From the NCBI GenBank assembly GCA_017619835.1, contig JAFZRN010000003.1:1-64000 (forward strand): 64,000 nucleotides of DNA, in the 5' to 3' direction. The position numbers were made by a program, and so were the translations under genes. This document shows, in pieces, positions 1 through 9,464 of the stretch. Source of the DNA: Eubacterium sp. (GTDB lineage Bacteria; Bacillota; Clostridia; Lachnospirales; Lachnospiraceae). Below the pieces are notes generated by a model. It did no database searches and was not told where the DNA came from. It was given only the letters and a program-made list of their open reading frames with translations. Position 1 is the stretch's first letter. Each line of letters starts with the position of its first letter.

Positions 1-2340
1 AAACACCATCTCCGGTAAGGATAGGTTCGGCCTGGAAACTATATGTTTCTTCATAAGCAACACTTTCTGCCTTAAACACTTCCTGACCTTCAACGTTTTC
101 CTTGTAACCTGATATTGCTCTTAACCTGGTATCAGTGCTGACTTTAATCTTATCGGTATCGTTATACTCAAATGTTGAAGTTGCATTTTCTACCGGATCA
201 GGATAACTGCCATCAATCGTATAATAGATTGTCTGATCTGACGATTTTGATGTTGATAATGATACAGTCTGTTCTGCTATATACATTGCTGTCTTGTGGT
301 CAAATTTTACTGAAGCATCTATACTTTGTGGCAGATAGTACATTTCTATATCGTCAAAATATACTTCCTGATTACCGTCTGCCGAAAGATACAGTCGCGA
401 ATAATAATCATCCCAGTATGCTGCAATCGGTTCATCATTTACCTTTTTACCATCCAGATAAATATCAAAACAACGTTTTCCTGCTACGCAGTCATATACC
501 ATTCTGAGTCTATGCCATTCATCTTTTACTATTTCATCAGTATATTTTGGCAGTTCACTAGTTGTAGTTCTCGAATAACTCTTTAATACTCCCTGTGAAA
601 CCTTTATTCCTGCATTGTCATGAAATCTTATTGTAAAAGATGAGTCATCTTCTGTAGCCATGAAGCTTATCTCATATATCCATGTACCATATTTCAGCCA
701 ATTAGGAAAACCTTTGTAGTTTTCTACACTTCTTAGTGAATAAACTTTTGTGTGATCTGAGTCAACATTTTCAACTATCTTACAGTTATCAGCATTCATG
801 TAATAGCTGAATCCGCCATTTGAATTACTATAATACCCTTCAAAGCTATCGCTGTAATAAACATCATATGGAGCATAATATTCAAGTACATTACTTAATG
901 TGCCATCTTTATCTTTAAGGACCACATAAATATACTTTGGACCTGTTTCGAGATTTTTCGTTACTATAAGCTGTGTAACAGTATCTTGAAGTGTCGCACC
1001 GTCTTTTCTTTCACCATTTGAATAGGTCTCTGTGGCTTTATTGCTTTCTATTGCTATATCTTCTGCTGAAGGATTTTCTCTATTACTGCATACATAGTAA
1101 TATATTGTTCCATCAATTGAATTATTAAACCACACCCGTGCATACGTTGCAGATTCTCTACATATCGAATCTCCAGCAATCACAGGTTTTTCCTGGAAGC
1201 TATATGTTTCCTCATACGCAACACTTTCCGCTTTAAATACTTCCTCACCTTCAATGTTTGCTTTATAACCAGATATTGCTCTTAATCTGGTATCAGTACT
1301 GATTTTGACTTTATCGGTATTATTATACTCAAATGTTGCAGTTTCATTATCCACAGGATCCGGATAACTGCCATCAAGCGTGTAATATATTTTCTGATCT
1401 GACGATCTTGATGTTGATAATGATATAGTCTGTTCTGTTGTATACATTGCAGTTTTGTGGTCAAATTTAACTGAAGCATCTATACTTTGTGGCAGATAGT
1501 ACATTTCTATATCATCAAAATACACTTCCTGATTTCCTATTGAGTTAAGAACTAATTGCGAGTAGTAATCATCCCAGTATGCTGCAATCGGTTCATCATT
1601 TACCTTTTTACCATCCAGATAAATATCAAAACAACGTTTCCCTGCTACACAGTCATATACCACTCTGAGTCTATGCCATTCATCTTTTACTATCTCATCG
1701 GAATATCGAGGCAGATCATTAATCTGATTTTTCGAATAACTCTTTAATACTCCTTGTGAAACCTTTATTCCTGCATTATCAAAAAATCTTATTTCAAAAT
1801 TTGGACTATAGGCTTTAGGCATAAAACTTATTTCATATATCCAGGTTCCAAATTTCTGCCAATTATTAAATCCTTTTGATCGGCTTTCATGTTTTATCGA
1901 ATAAACATTCCCATGTTCCGCATCTACATTTTCTTCAATTCTACTATAATTATCAAATCCACCCGGACTTAGAGGATAGCTGAAGCTCCCCCCCCGAATA
2001 TGAATAGTAGCCCTCAAAACCGTCCTTATAATAAACATCCGTTGGCATTGCAAAAGATAGGACGTTACTCAGAGAGCCATCCTCTTCTTTAACTACAACA
2101 AAGGCATTTTTAGGACCGGAAGTCATTCCTTCCGTAATATAAAGAGTTATTACGGTATTTTCGGTAGCCGAGCCATTCTTGGTTCCTCCGCTTACTATTT
2201 CTTCTGCGGTAGGAACCGTACCGGCTTTATTAACCATATAGTATATCTCGCCGTCAACAGTACTCTTGAACCACACCGTTGCCTTAGATTCACTTTCTCT
2301 ATATACAGAATCGCCGGTGATAACTCCGCCTTCTGCATTT
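1..2340 (-). repeat. Tandem 1161-bp (387-aa) coding repeat
   Basis: The plus-strand word CCTGGAARCTATATG occurs at 31 and 1192, exactly 1161 bp apart. Blocks such as the one reading DIYLDGKKVNDEPIAAYWDD recur almost unchanged (around 410-470 and 1570-1630). The stretch that encodes the jelly-roll domain is the best conserved. The FN3-like start of each unit is more diverged, which suggests duplication followed by partial homogenisation. Confidence 0.85.
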
Positions 2341-2444
2341 ACTTTTCCGCTTTTTCCACCTGCCGGAACTGCAATGATAACGGACATCATTGCAAAAAGT
2401 GACAGCAGGATAAACAACAATTTTCTAGTTTTATCTCTCCTCAT
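1..2444 (-). CDS. Large secreted repeat protein, N-terminal part; frameshifted and running off the window
   Basis: Translation starts at 2444 after a GGAGG site with a clear signal peptide (MRRDKTRKLLFILLSLF, then a hydrophobic run and a VNAEG end). The first frame stops at 1953, but the other frame is open from about 1990 to position 1 and matches the second repeat closely. Removing one G from the eight-G tract (plus-strand C at 1988-1995) joins the two frames. The joined protein has tandem units of 387 aa (1161 bp). Each unit has an FN3-like segment, a LamG-like jelly roll (key residues DIYLDGKKVND, EVYFDDIEMYYLPQS), and a chitobiase C-terminal-like segment (IYYTxDGSYPDP). Two units and the start of a third are visible. 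It is probably an extracellular carbohydrate-binding or adhesive protein; the C-terminus lies outside the window. Domain names are from recognition, not a search. Confidence 0.75.
1988..1995 (-). other. Eight-G homopolymer tract at the frameshift
   Basis: On the coding strand the sequence reads TAT TCG GGG GGG GAG, ending soon after in TGA. With seven G the frame reads on through GGSFSYPLSPGGFDNY and aligns with GGFSYYMNADN in the next repeat unit. The tract is the longest G run noticed in the coding DNA here. It may be a phase-variable switch, a fixed mutation or a sequencing error. Confidence 0.7.
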
Positions 2445-2491
2445 ATTGTTACCTCCGGTTTCGTAAAAATCTAGCTAGTAACCATATGATA

Positions 2492-2560
2492 ATTATACCA
2501 AAATCAGCCATATAGATTCCATAAATTGACAGTTTTTGTCAATGCCAGTTTTTTTGTCAA
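2492..2560 (-). promoter_or_regulatory. Promoter and TTGTCAA operator region of the repeat protein
   Basis: A minus-strand TATAAT lies at 2497-2492 with no good -35 at 17 bp. About 29 bp upstream of it is an inverted repeat ATTGACA-N5-TGTCAAT (2525-2543), then a further TTGTCAA at 2554-2560. The arrangement and most of the flanking bases are repeated at 9328-9397. A weak -35 with dyads just upstream is the layout expected for activator binding; this is inference. Confidence 0.55.
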
Positions 2561-2577
2561 TCATATGATTACTTAAA

Positions 2578-2602
2578 CAAAAAAGGGCGCCTTTAGGCGC
2601 CC
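2578..2602 (-). terminator. Rho-independent terminator of the 2633-3526 gene
   Basis: GGGCGCC-TAAA-GGCGCCC followed by six T on the minus strand, 30 bp beyond the stop codon. It separates this operon from the promoter of the next gene. Confidence 0.85.
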
Positions 2603-2632
2603 TCTGATGAGTAATCAGAAATTTCTATTTAC

Positions 2633-3526
2633 TCATTTTACTTTGATATTTACGGTCTTCATCAAGCCGTTCTGTGTATATACATTGATCTTGCAGCTGC
2701 CCTTTCCGACTGCTTTTACCTTTCCGCTCTTGCTTACTGTAGCAACTGCGGGATCAGTGCTTTCGTAACGGAACTTGGCAATATGTGTTGAAACCTTTTT
2801 CTTCTTTTTGAAGCTTGCCTTGATCTTGGTTGTCTTACCAGCCTTTAGCGTAACCTTAGTCTTCTTAACCTTAAGAGATGTAGGGTTACCCTTCTTTCCA
2901 CCTGAGGTCGCTATATGTACTGACTTAGATGTTGTGATAACCTTATCACCTGCGGTTGTGGTCTTATAAGCTACAACCATGTACTTATAATAGGTTCCCT
3001 TCTTCAGCTTCTTAGCTGTATAGCTGGTTGTAGAAGCCTTATTAATTGTGGTTATATACTTCATCTTCTTACCGCACTTGTTGCCGTAAATGATATAACC
3101 ATCTGCGCCCTGAATCTTCTTCCAGGTGATCTTGATAGATGTCTTCTTCACCTTTGAAGATTTAAGCATGAGAAACTGCATTGTCGAACCTTCAACATCA
3201 CCGGAATCGGTGTTCGCATTCTCGATCAGCGCCTGTTTTTCATCAACAGGTACATTCTCTGCATAAGGGAACTCCTTAAGCATATCCTCATCGGGTATCG
3301 GCGTAGGAGTAGCTTCCGGCTTATCAGCAGTCGAACCATCTCCTTCCTCCGAACCGGGTGAAGGCACAGGTGTCGGTGTGGCATCCTCATCAGTAATATC
3401 ATCAGGATAATTGGTGATATCAATTGCAGGGCCCTCATACTCACTTGCTGCTTTTACCTGAAGAGCAGGGATGAGCAAAAAAACAATCAATAGTGTCAAG
3501 CTGAATTTAGTTATTTTTTTAATCAT
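2633..3526 (-). CDS. Secreted protein with FN3 and BIG2 C-terminal domains (297 aa)
   Basis: A signal peptide (MIKKITKFSLTLLIVFLLIP, cleavage near VKAAS) is followed by a Pro/Thr/Ser/acidic linker (residues 45-80) and a short conserved stretch around PYAENVPVDEKQ. Then come an FN3-like domain (about 125-210, core ITWKKIQGADGYIIYG) and a BIG2 Ig-like domain (about 215-297, core YESTDPAVATVSKSGKVKAV). It is little more than the shared C-terminal module of its two larger paralogues at 7103 and 9465, without their N-terminal effector domains. A GGAGG site lies 8 bp before the ATG. It sits 27 bp downstream of the 1031-aa gene, so they are probably co-transcribed. The many Lys residues suggest binding to anionic wall polymers; no LPXTG motif is present. 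Confidence 0.8.
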   Translation of the reverse strand: MIKKITKFSLTLLIVFLLIPALQVKAASEYEGPAIDITNYPDDITDEDATPTPVPSPGSEEGDGSTADKPEATPTPIPDEDMLKEFPYAENVPVDEKQALIENANTDSGDVEGSTMQFLMLKSSKVKKTSIKITWKKIQGADGYIIYGNKCGKKMKYITTINKASTTSYTAKKLKKGTYYKYMVVAYKTTTAGDKVITTSKSVHIATSGGKKGNPTSLKVKKTKVTLKAGKTTKIKASFKKKKKVSTHIAKFRYESTDPAVATVSKSGKVKAVGKGSCKINVYTQNGLMKTVNIKVK

Positions 3527-3553
3527 TTTTTATACCTCCGCTGTTCTCTTCAA

Positions 3554-6500
3554 TTAATCTGCAATCTCATATGTTACTTCATTAGAATAGTTAAATTGTG
3601 GGTCGTCAGTAACATTGAAATATGGTTTGTCATATGATTTGCTGAAGAAGTACGTATCTTTAAAATTCTGAGCCTGTGAAGATAATGTACATCTCATAAA
3701 GATACCATTAATCCTGCTTTTTTCATAATCCTTTCTGCTGATAATATGAATACCATGAACATTAATTCTTTCCGGTCCCCTAATAGGAAAATAATACGGA
3801 TATTTATATTTTTTAGCAGCAGATTCAGTAGTTTTTTGATCTAAATAATCTTGTTGCTGTTGACAATAAACCTCATAAGAAGGCTGCGGATTAGACAGAT
3901 AATTCTCATTTACTTCAGGAGTCTCGAAAATAACCTGTGAGAATAGATTCAAACCCCTGTTATAAAACACCTGACCGGGTTGAGTAGCAAGAGTACCGTC
4001 TTCTTTATATGTTTTGGGTGCCAGATGGCTGGCATCAACAGTCAGCCCGTCTATCGTAATATTATCAGGCATCTGTGAATAGTATTTTTTGCCATTTTTT
4101 ACTATCTCATCATACCCATACTCAACAGTCGGATCGTAGGTTATATCAATCACTGATGTACTATAGTTTGTCCTGATATCCCAGGTACAGTTTTTAATTA
4201 CAATATCTCCAAACCATGCACTTCCGTAATCCCTTCTGAGATTGACCAGATGTCCTCCATAACTTTTTACATTTTCAAGATACATTGTTCCAAAACCAAC
4301 TGCAGCAACAGACTTATCGCCCAGAGTCGAGTCCTTCACTGTGATATTATAAACTCCCATATGTCCATCGACACGGCTGAGCTTCGAATGGTTGATTACA
4401 CTAAAAGTCTTGCAGTAATTAGTTCCGGTTGTTCCCCAGGTTCTCTCATCCACGAGAGTGGAATCATCCTCTTTATCAGGCAGGCATACACAGTGATCAA
4501 TCGTTATTGCAGCTGCGTATTCGGCATAATAATCATAGGTTCCGTCGCTAACATTCATATGATCTGTAAATCCGCAATCCTTAAGCGTTACATATGCGCA
4601 GTGATCAAGTCTGAAGAATCCCGAATACGGAGCACCACGTGAGGCTTTCGTTGCACTTTCGGATGTGAATTTCTTATCTTCACCTGCATGAAGATGCTGC
4701 ACGTTCTTTACAAGAACATTTGATCTGATAATACCGAGACCTCTCCACAGATAATTTCTGAAAACATCATAATTAACTATAGTCGTAAAGGTACCACCCT
4801 CTACAGTCAGGAGGTCCTCATCTATGGTATATTTTTTGATTGAATGTATATCCTTCCAGTCCCATTCAACCGGCGTTGAGCTGTCAACAACACCATAATT
4901 TGTCCCGGGCTCGGATTTTTTCACTATAATGATTTCTTCCTGATCACGCGGTTTATTTGTTCCGCCCGAGAAGCTTCTTCCCCACCTCTTAAAGGCAGAG
5001 GATCTTAAATGATATAAAGCTGTTTCAGTGAAATAACCTTCAAGTCTTCGCTCCGGAATAACTCCGGTATAGCTTTTTTCTTTGCTTAATGTCTTATTCT
5101 TAAGGTCATCTAAAAGATTCGGTTTACTGCACTCCGGAGTTCCGTCATATTCCGGATAATAGCCTTCCTCAAAAAGCTTCGGATCAAGTCCTAGATAAAC
5201 CCCGTATTTATCTCCGTTAATATACTTATATTGACTGCGTTTACTCGGCATTACAGTAAACAGATAACATTTTGCCTGCGGAACATCATATCCGATGATG
5301 TTTCCTTTGGTATCTTTTATCAGAGTATAGTACATATCAGTATCATCGATTGTAAACTCGGCTTTCCCCCAATCAGTTTCAGTTCTTATTTCAGCACCAT
5401 AAGGAGTATTCGGATTCATTTCCCTTGCATAGTAATGTGCACCCTTATCTGCTTTTACAGGCAGACCGTTTTTATTTGCATAGTCATGTGTCATAACAAA
5501 TGCGTAGTAATCATCAACTCCTCTTGTTACGGTTTTTCCACCCTCTGTCACTTCTTTGACACCTGTGCCCATTGCACCAAACTGACGATAGGTAACACAA
5601 TCTGTGGGCAGAGTTTTTCCATACTCCTCAGCAGCTTTTCCATAGACGAGCATTTTCTTAACAAGGTCTTTGACATTATCCTTATAATCGCCTTCAAGGA
5701 TTGCCTTAGCATAGCTCTCGCAGCTGTAGGTTACAGTCGCACTGATCGCTTTATTCGATTCTTTAAAAACGATAGATAGCTTTGTCGTTAAACAATCTAC
5801 GGGGATATCCTTGAATTCAACACGGTAAAGTCCGTCCTCTTCCTTTTTCTCAAACTTGGAGGAAGGAACCTTAATTGTTTTAGTAACTTCGTCTGCATCC
5901 TTATAAGAAACTACAGCCTCTACTTTTGAAGAAGGCGTAGAATTAAAGGATGAATATACTACAAGATCTACCGGATTTTCAAAGTCCAGCGCAATCTTCT
6001 GTATAACTGCTGCAGGATTGGAAATGTCTGATTTTTTATAGCAGGACGAAGCAGAACTCGGAAGTGTTGATCCCAGCTTCTTCTGTGCAGATGTGAGATC
6101 TTTATTTGCAAGATTACCCGTATTCTTTCCGAAATATGTCTGAGCTGCTGCTCCGTAATTGAGCATATCAACCAGAGCAGTGCACTGCTTTCTAATATTG
6201 GAATCAGATGGTGATCCATAATAATTTAACAGAGCCATCGCGTATTCCTTGATGCTTGTCTCAACAACCTGACTCCTGTATTCCTCATTTCCGATGTTTG
6301 CCACAAGCGTTGCTTTAGCAACAGAGGACATCTCTGCCGCAGAAACCTCGCGGAAAACAAACCTGTAAAGGCCTGTATCCTTATCATAGAATTCAGGTTC
6401 GGTGATTTCTATAGTCTTTCCATCAAAATTCACAGAAAGACGCACATTCTTAAAATCGCCCTTTGAATAGATCTTACAGTTAAAGATCATATCAAAGTCT

Positions 6501-6649
6501 TCCTGGAATTCATAAGAAACTCTGATCTGGGCATCCAGATCCTGTGCGGCATTGACAGTAGTTATCATAAAAATGCCTATCATCATTCCTAAGAATACAA
6601 GACATGCAATCACCTTATTAATATGTCTGGAAAATGTCTTCATACGCAA
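3554..6649 (-). CDS. Secreted pectate-lyase-like beta-helix protein (1031 aa)
   Basis: A signal peptide spans residues 1-34 (ends TTVNAAQ). Residues 35-345 hold two copies of a beta-rich segment followed by helices (SIKEYAMALLNYYG and ESYAKAILEGDY). From about 350 the sequence QFGAMGTGV-DDYYAFVMTHDYANKNGLPV has the shape of the N-terminus of the pectate lyase 3 / GH28-like family. Residues 600-1000 are rich in short beta strands typical of a right-handed parallel beta-helix. It may act on, or bind, plant or host polysaccharide. Catalytic residues were not identified, so an enzymatic role is unproven. The start follows GAGAGGG. The structured element at 6667-7080 lies directly upstream. Confidence 0.7.
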   Translation of the reverse strand: MRMKTFSRHINKVIACLVFLGMMIGIFMITTVNAAQDLDAQIRVSYEFQEDFDMIFNCKIYSKGDFKNVRLSVNFDGKTIEITEPEFYDKDTGLYRFVFREVSAAEMSSVAKATLVANIGNEEYRSQVVETSIKEYAMALLNYYGSPSDSNIRKQCTALVDMLNYGAAAQTYFGKNTGNLANKDLTSAQKKLGSTLPSSASSCYKKSDISNPAAVIQKIALDFENPVDLVVYSSFNSTPSSKVEAVVSYKDADEVTKTIKVPSSKFEKKEEDGLYRVEFKDIPVDCLTTKLSIVFKESNKAISATVTYSCESYAKAILEGDYKDNVKDLVKKMLVYGKAAEEYGKTLPTDCVTYRQFGAMGTGVKEVTEGGKTVTRGVDDYYAFVMTHDYANKNGLPVKADKGAHYYAREMNPNTPYGAEIRTETDWGKAEFTIDDTDMYYTLIKDTKGNIIGYDVPQAKCYLFTVMPSKRSQYKYINGDKYGVYLGLDPKLFEEGYYPEYDGTPECSKPNLLDDLKNKTLSKEKSYTGVIPERRLEGYFTETALYHLRSSAFKRWGRSFSGGTNKPRDQEEIIIVKKSEPGTNYGVVDSSTPVEWDWKDIHSIKKYTIDEDLLTVEGGTFTTIVNYDVFRNYLWRGLGIIRSNVLVKNVQHLHAGEDKKFTSESATKASRGAPYSGFFRLDHCAYVTLKDCGFTDHMNVSDGTYDYYAEYAAAITIDHCVCLPDKEDDSTLVDERTWGTTGTNYCKTFSVINHSKLSRVDGHMGVYNITVKDSTLGDKSVAAVGFGTMYLENVKSYGGHLVNLRRDYGSAWFGDIVIKNCTWDIRTNYSTSVIDITYDPTVEYGYDEIVKNGKKYYSQMPDNITIDGLTVDASHLAPKTYKEDGTLATQPGQVFYNRGLNLFSQVIFETPEVNENYLSNPQPSYEVYCQQQQDYLDQKTTESAAKKYKYPYYFPIRGPERINVHGIHIISRKDYEKSRINGIFMRCTLSSQAQNFKDTYFFSKSYDKPYFNVTDDPQFNYSNEVTYEIAD

Positions 6650-6666
6650 ACCCTCTCTTAATAGTT

Positions 6667-7080
6667 GGTAGTGTCAAAAGACACACCTCTTTTTTTATCT
6701 AAATCCTTTATTTTAGAGGTCTAGCAAATAAAAAGAGCATTGACCCCCTATAAGAAGTATAAAGAGTTCGACGAAAAACCATTACCAACAAGGAGACAAT
6801 GCTCGTGAACATTATACTTTATTTACTTCAAATCATTCAAACTCAAAACTGTAATTAATCACTCCGGCGCGGAACCGTTGTCAAGGGAACCGTGGAATGC
6901 CGGAGCAGTTGGCGTAAGCCAACTGTGAGGATATGCCGCGAAAGTCCCTTGACATAAGGTTCACGGGCTATCCTATTGCTCAGGGGGAAGCACCACACAG
7001 GTGCTTTCCCCTTAATTATTCTATAGGAAATGTATCGATTACAAAAAAACCTAAGTTTTCATAGATCATTTGACACTATC
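6667..7080. mobile_element. About 410-bp element with inverted ends, MITE-like
   Basis: The ends are G(G/A)TAGTGTCAAA at 6667-6678 and its complement at 7069-7080 (11 of 12 matching). No long reading frame lies inside. Near the left end a hairpin GAGCATTG/CAATGCTC (6735-6742, 6797-6804) encloses AGGAG. After it an ATG at 6799 or GTG at 6805 opens a 19-codon frame ending at 6858, which could be the remnant of a transposase start. The middle carries the RNA candidate at 6862-7012. No target duplication is obvious. It leaves only 17 bp before the start of the 1031-aa gene and 22 bp after the preceding stop, as expected for an insertion between two genes. The family is not recognised. Confidence 0.5.
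6862..7012 (+). ncRNA. Highly structured RNA candidate inside the 410-bp element
   Basis: Several long exact complements interlock: CTCCGGC 6862-6868 with 6899-6905; GTCAAGGGA 6880-6888 with 6945-6953; CGCGG 6868-6872 with 6936-6940; CAGTTGGC 6906-6913 with 6918-6925 closing a GTAA tetraloop; AGGATA 6928-6933 with TATCCT 6969-6974. The first two cross, so a pseudoknot is likely. A hairpin GGGGAAGCACC-N5-GGTGCTTTCCCC (6983-7011) followed by TTAATT could terminate it. Transposon-associated RNAs such as the HEARO/omega class are one comparison, but I cannot assign a family. The plus strand is favoured by the terminator and the upstream AGGAG-ATG. Confidence 0.45.
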
Positions 7081-7102
7081 TTCTGATGATCAAGTAATTT
7101 AA

Positions 7103-9280
7103 CTATTTTACTTTTATACTAACGGTCTTCATCAAACCGTTCTGTGTATATACATTGATCTTGCAGCTACCCTTTCCGACTGCTTTTACCTTTCCGCTCT
7201 TGCTTACTGTAGCAACTGCGGGATCAGTGCTTTCGTAACGGAACTTGGCAATGTGAGTTGCAACCTTTTTCTTCTTTTTGAAGCTTGCTTTGATCTTGGC
7301 TGTCTTACCCTTCTTGAGAGTGAACTTTGACTTCTTAAGTTTAAGTGAAGTCGGGTTACCTTTCTTTCCTCCGGTAGTAACAATGTGTACGGATTTGGAG
7401 GTAGTGATAACCTTATCACCCGAAGCTGTAGTCTTGTAGGCTACAACCAGATATTTATAGTAAGTACCCTTCTTAAGATTCTTTGCAGTGTAGCTTGTTG
7501 CAGTCGCCTTCTTGATGGTGGTTATATATTCCATCTTGCTTCCGCATTTATTTCCGTAAATGATATAGCCATCTGCACCCTTTATCTTCTGCCACTTGAT
7601 CTTAATGGAATTCTTTTTAACAGATGCTGGCTTAAGTTTCAGGTACTGATATACCGAACCTTCGACATCATTTTTATCCGTATCGGCAGCTTTGATCACT
7701 GCTTCTTTTTCGTCAACCGGCACATTTTCGGCATAAGGAATCTCATCTCTTATATCTACATCCGGTGTAGAGGTAGGGGTCGGTGTGGATGAAGGTTCAA
7801 CTGAAGGTGTCGGCGTTGGAGCCGGTGTTGGTGTTTCCTTGGTCTGGCCGTAATTTACGTTGATGGTAAGGGATTTAAACCCAACATTAGTTCCGTCTTC
7901 CTCTCTGTTTATCGGAAGAGGAAATCCATCAAACATGTCATTTGCCTCAGACCCAAGATTCAGTGCACCAAATTCAGCCAGGATGACATTTTCAACACCA
8001 TCATGTTCAACTGATTCGAAGGTTAACACTTGATTTATACCGCCCTCTTCATCCTCTATTTTTTCAATCTTTAATGCAAGAACTGATTCTTCATTTTTTG
8101 TATCTGATGCGTGCAGACAGGTAGTAACACTACTATAGAAGCCTTCCGCAAGAAGCTTTTCATTTGGCTGCATGTCGGAAGCGGAAACAGGATTAAAATA
8201 TATAGTATTTCCATAGATCCACTTTTCAAACTCTTCTCTATCATAATTATTTATATTGGTTTCTGTAGCGTCAGCAAAAGCTGCCTGAATAGTTAAATTT
8301 ATGCCCATGTACATCAAATAATCCCTGAAATCAACAGTGGCGCTTTTAAATGTTCGGGAATCCATAACTACCTTTTTGCCATCCGACACATCGAAATCAT
8401 AAATCCAATCCACCTGCTTCATCGGTTTTCCGTATAATACAATATCATTTGTAAGATTCATGTAATTATCTGATCTATCTTCTTTTTTACCATTGGCTAT
8501 TTTATACCAGGCATACGTTGCAATCCCCTTGGGAATTGTATCTTCATCGATACCATTTTTCCTACAAAGCTTTTTTATTTCAGTCAAACTAATGCTGTCG
8601 GATTTAGGAACACTGAATTCAATTAATGTTTTGGTTCCTTCATAATCCATCAGGGTTACTTTATTTACAAGAACCCTGTTATAATTTCCAGACCACGTCA
8701 ATCCCTTAAGAGTATTGGACTCGGTATAAAGATGTGTCATAAAGCCGTTTGTATCATAAAGTTTTTCTTTAGGCACATAGCTCGTATTTTTTCCTTGTTT
8801 CAACGTAAACGCATTGCTTTCAACTGTGACTACATTATCTCCTCCAATGATAGTTGTAAGATTATAGCATTCAGCAAAAGCATATACGTTTATATCAATA
8901 ACCGAATCATCCATCGTGACTGAACTTATATAATTATGGCCATAAAATGTATAATCTCCTATGCATGAGATACCGGACTGAATTTCCACAGAAACATTCT
9001 TCTTATCTTTAAGCATGGAGAACGGAAGATAATTCAGACTGGGGTCAGATTCCGTATAGTTTTTCATTGCAACTTTTCCGGTCCCTGAGTATTTGAAGAT
9101 CAGCTTATTCTGGGCTTCTACCCATTCCCATGTTATCCCATTACCATAATCGCCGGTAGTTTCTCCTTCGGCATTTACTTCTCCTTTTTTTCCACCTGCC
9201 GGAACAAGAGTAATGACAGCTATCATTACACAGAGTGACAGCAGGATAAACATAAGTTTTCTTGTTTTCTCTCTCCTCAT
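7103..9280 (-). CDS. Secreted LRR protein with FN3-BIG2 C-terminus (725 aa)
   Basis: A signal peptide almost identical to that of the 2444 gene (MRREKTRKLMFILLSLCV) precedes a BspA-like leucine-rich segment (about residues 85-165: SCIGDYTFYGHNYISSVTM, VYAFAECYNLTTI). A central region of unknown fold follows (170-480), then a Thr/Pro linker (490-525), the conserved PYAENVPVDEKE stretch, an FN3 domain (about 550-640) and a BIG2 domain (645-725). The last ~190 bp are nearly identical at DNA level to the 2633 gene, which suggests recent exchange. A GGAGG site precedes the ATG. It is transcribed from the promoter at 9328-9397. It is likely a wall-bound adhesin; the ligand is unknown. Confidence 0.8.
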   Translation of the reverse strand: MRREKTRKLMFILLSLCVMIAVITLVPAGGKKGEVNAEGETTGDYGNGITWEWVEAQNKLIFKYSGTGKVAMKNYTESDPSLNYLPFSMLKDKKNVSVEIQSGISCIGDYTFYGHNYISSVTMDDSVIDINVYAFAECYNLTTIIGGDNVVTVESNAFTLKQGKNTSYVPKEKLYDTNGFMTHLYTESNTLKGLTWSGNYNRVLVNKVTLMDYEGTKTLIEFSVPKSDSISLTEIKKLCRKNGIDEDTIPKGIATYAWYKIANGKKEDRSDNYMNLTNDIVLYGKPMKQVDWIYDFDVSDGKKVVMDSRTFKSATVDFRDYLMYMGINLTIQAAFADATETNINNYDREEFEKWIYGNTIYFNPVSASDMQPNEKLLAEGFYSSVTTCLHASDTKNEESVLALKIEKIEDEEGGINQVLTFESVEHDGVENVILAEFGALNLGSEANDMFDGFPLPINREEDGTNVGFKSLTINVNYGQTKETPTPAPTPTPSVEPSSTPTPTSTPDVDIRDEIPYAENVPVDEKEAVIKAADTDKNDVEGSVYQYLKLKPASVKKNSIKIKWQKIKGADGYIIYGNKCGSKMEYITTIKKATATSYTAKNLKKGTYYKYLVVAYKTTASGDKVITTSKSVHIVTTGGKKGNPTSLKLKKSKFTLKKGKTAKIKASFKKKKKVATHIAKFRYESTDPAVATVSKSGKVKAVGKGSCKINVYTQNGLMKTVSIKVK

Positions 9281-9327
9281 ATCGTAACCTCCGGTTTCGT
9301 AAAAATCTAGCTAGTAACCATACGATA

Positions 9328-9397
9328 ATTATACCAAAATCGGTACTATTGATTCTACGAATTGACAAGTTTTGTCAATGCCAGATTTTTTGTCAAT
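9328..9397 (-). promoter_or_regulatory. Promoter and TTGTCAA operator region, second copy
   Basis: Minus-strand TATAAT at 9333-9328; dyad ATTGACA-N5-TGTCAAT at 9361-9379; extra TTGTCAAT at 9390-9397. The dyad lies 29 bp upstream of the -10, the same distance as in the copy at 2492-2560. The block from the start codon to the dyad is largely identical between the two copies. Confidence 0.55.
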
Positions 9398-9403
9398 TTT
9401 ATG

Positions 9404-9428
9404 TATAATAGGGCGCCTTGCGGCGCCC
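9404..9428 (-). terminator. Terminator of the 939-aa gene
   Basis: GGGCGCC-GCAA-GGCGCCC followed by TATTAT on the minus strand, 37 bp after the stop. The stem is identical to the one at 2585-2602 apart from the loop. Confidence 0.7.
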
Positions 9429-9464
9429 TTGAATGAGTATTTGAGAAATGTCCCTGATTACTCA

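Noticed and set aside
6667..7080. Group II intron fragment
   Set aside because: I could not find a domain V-like GAGC...GAAA...GUUC hairpin with the expected spacing; the GCCGCGAAAG stretch pairs differently.
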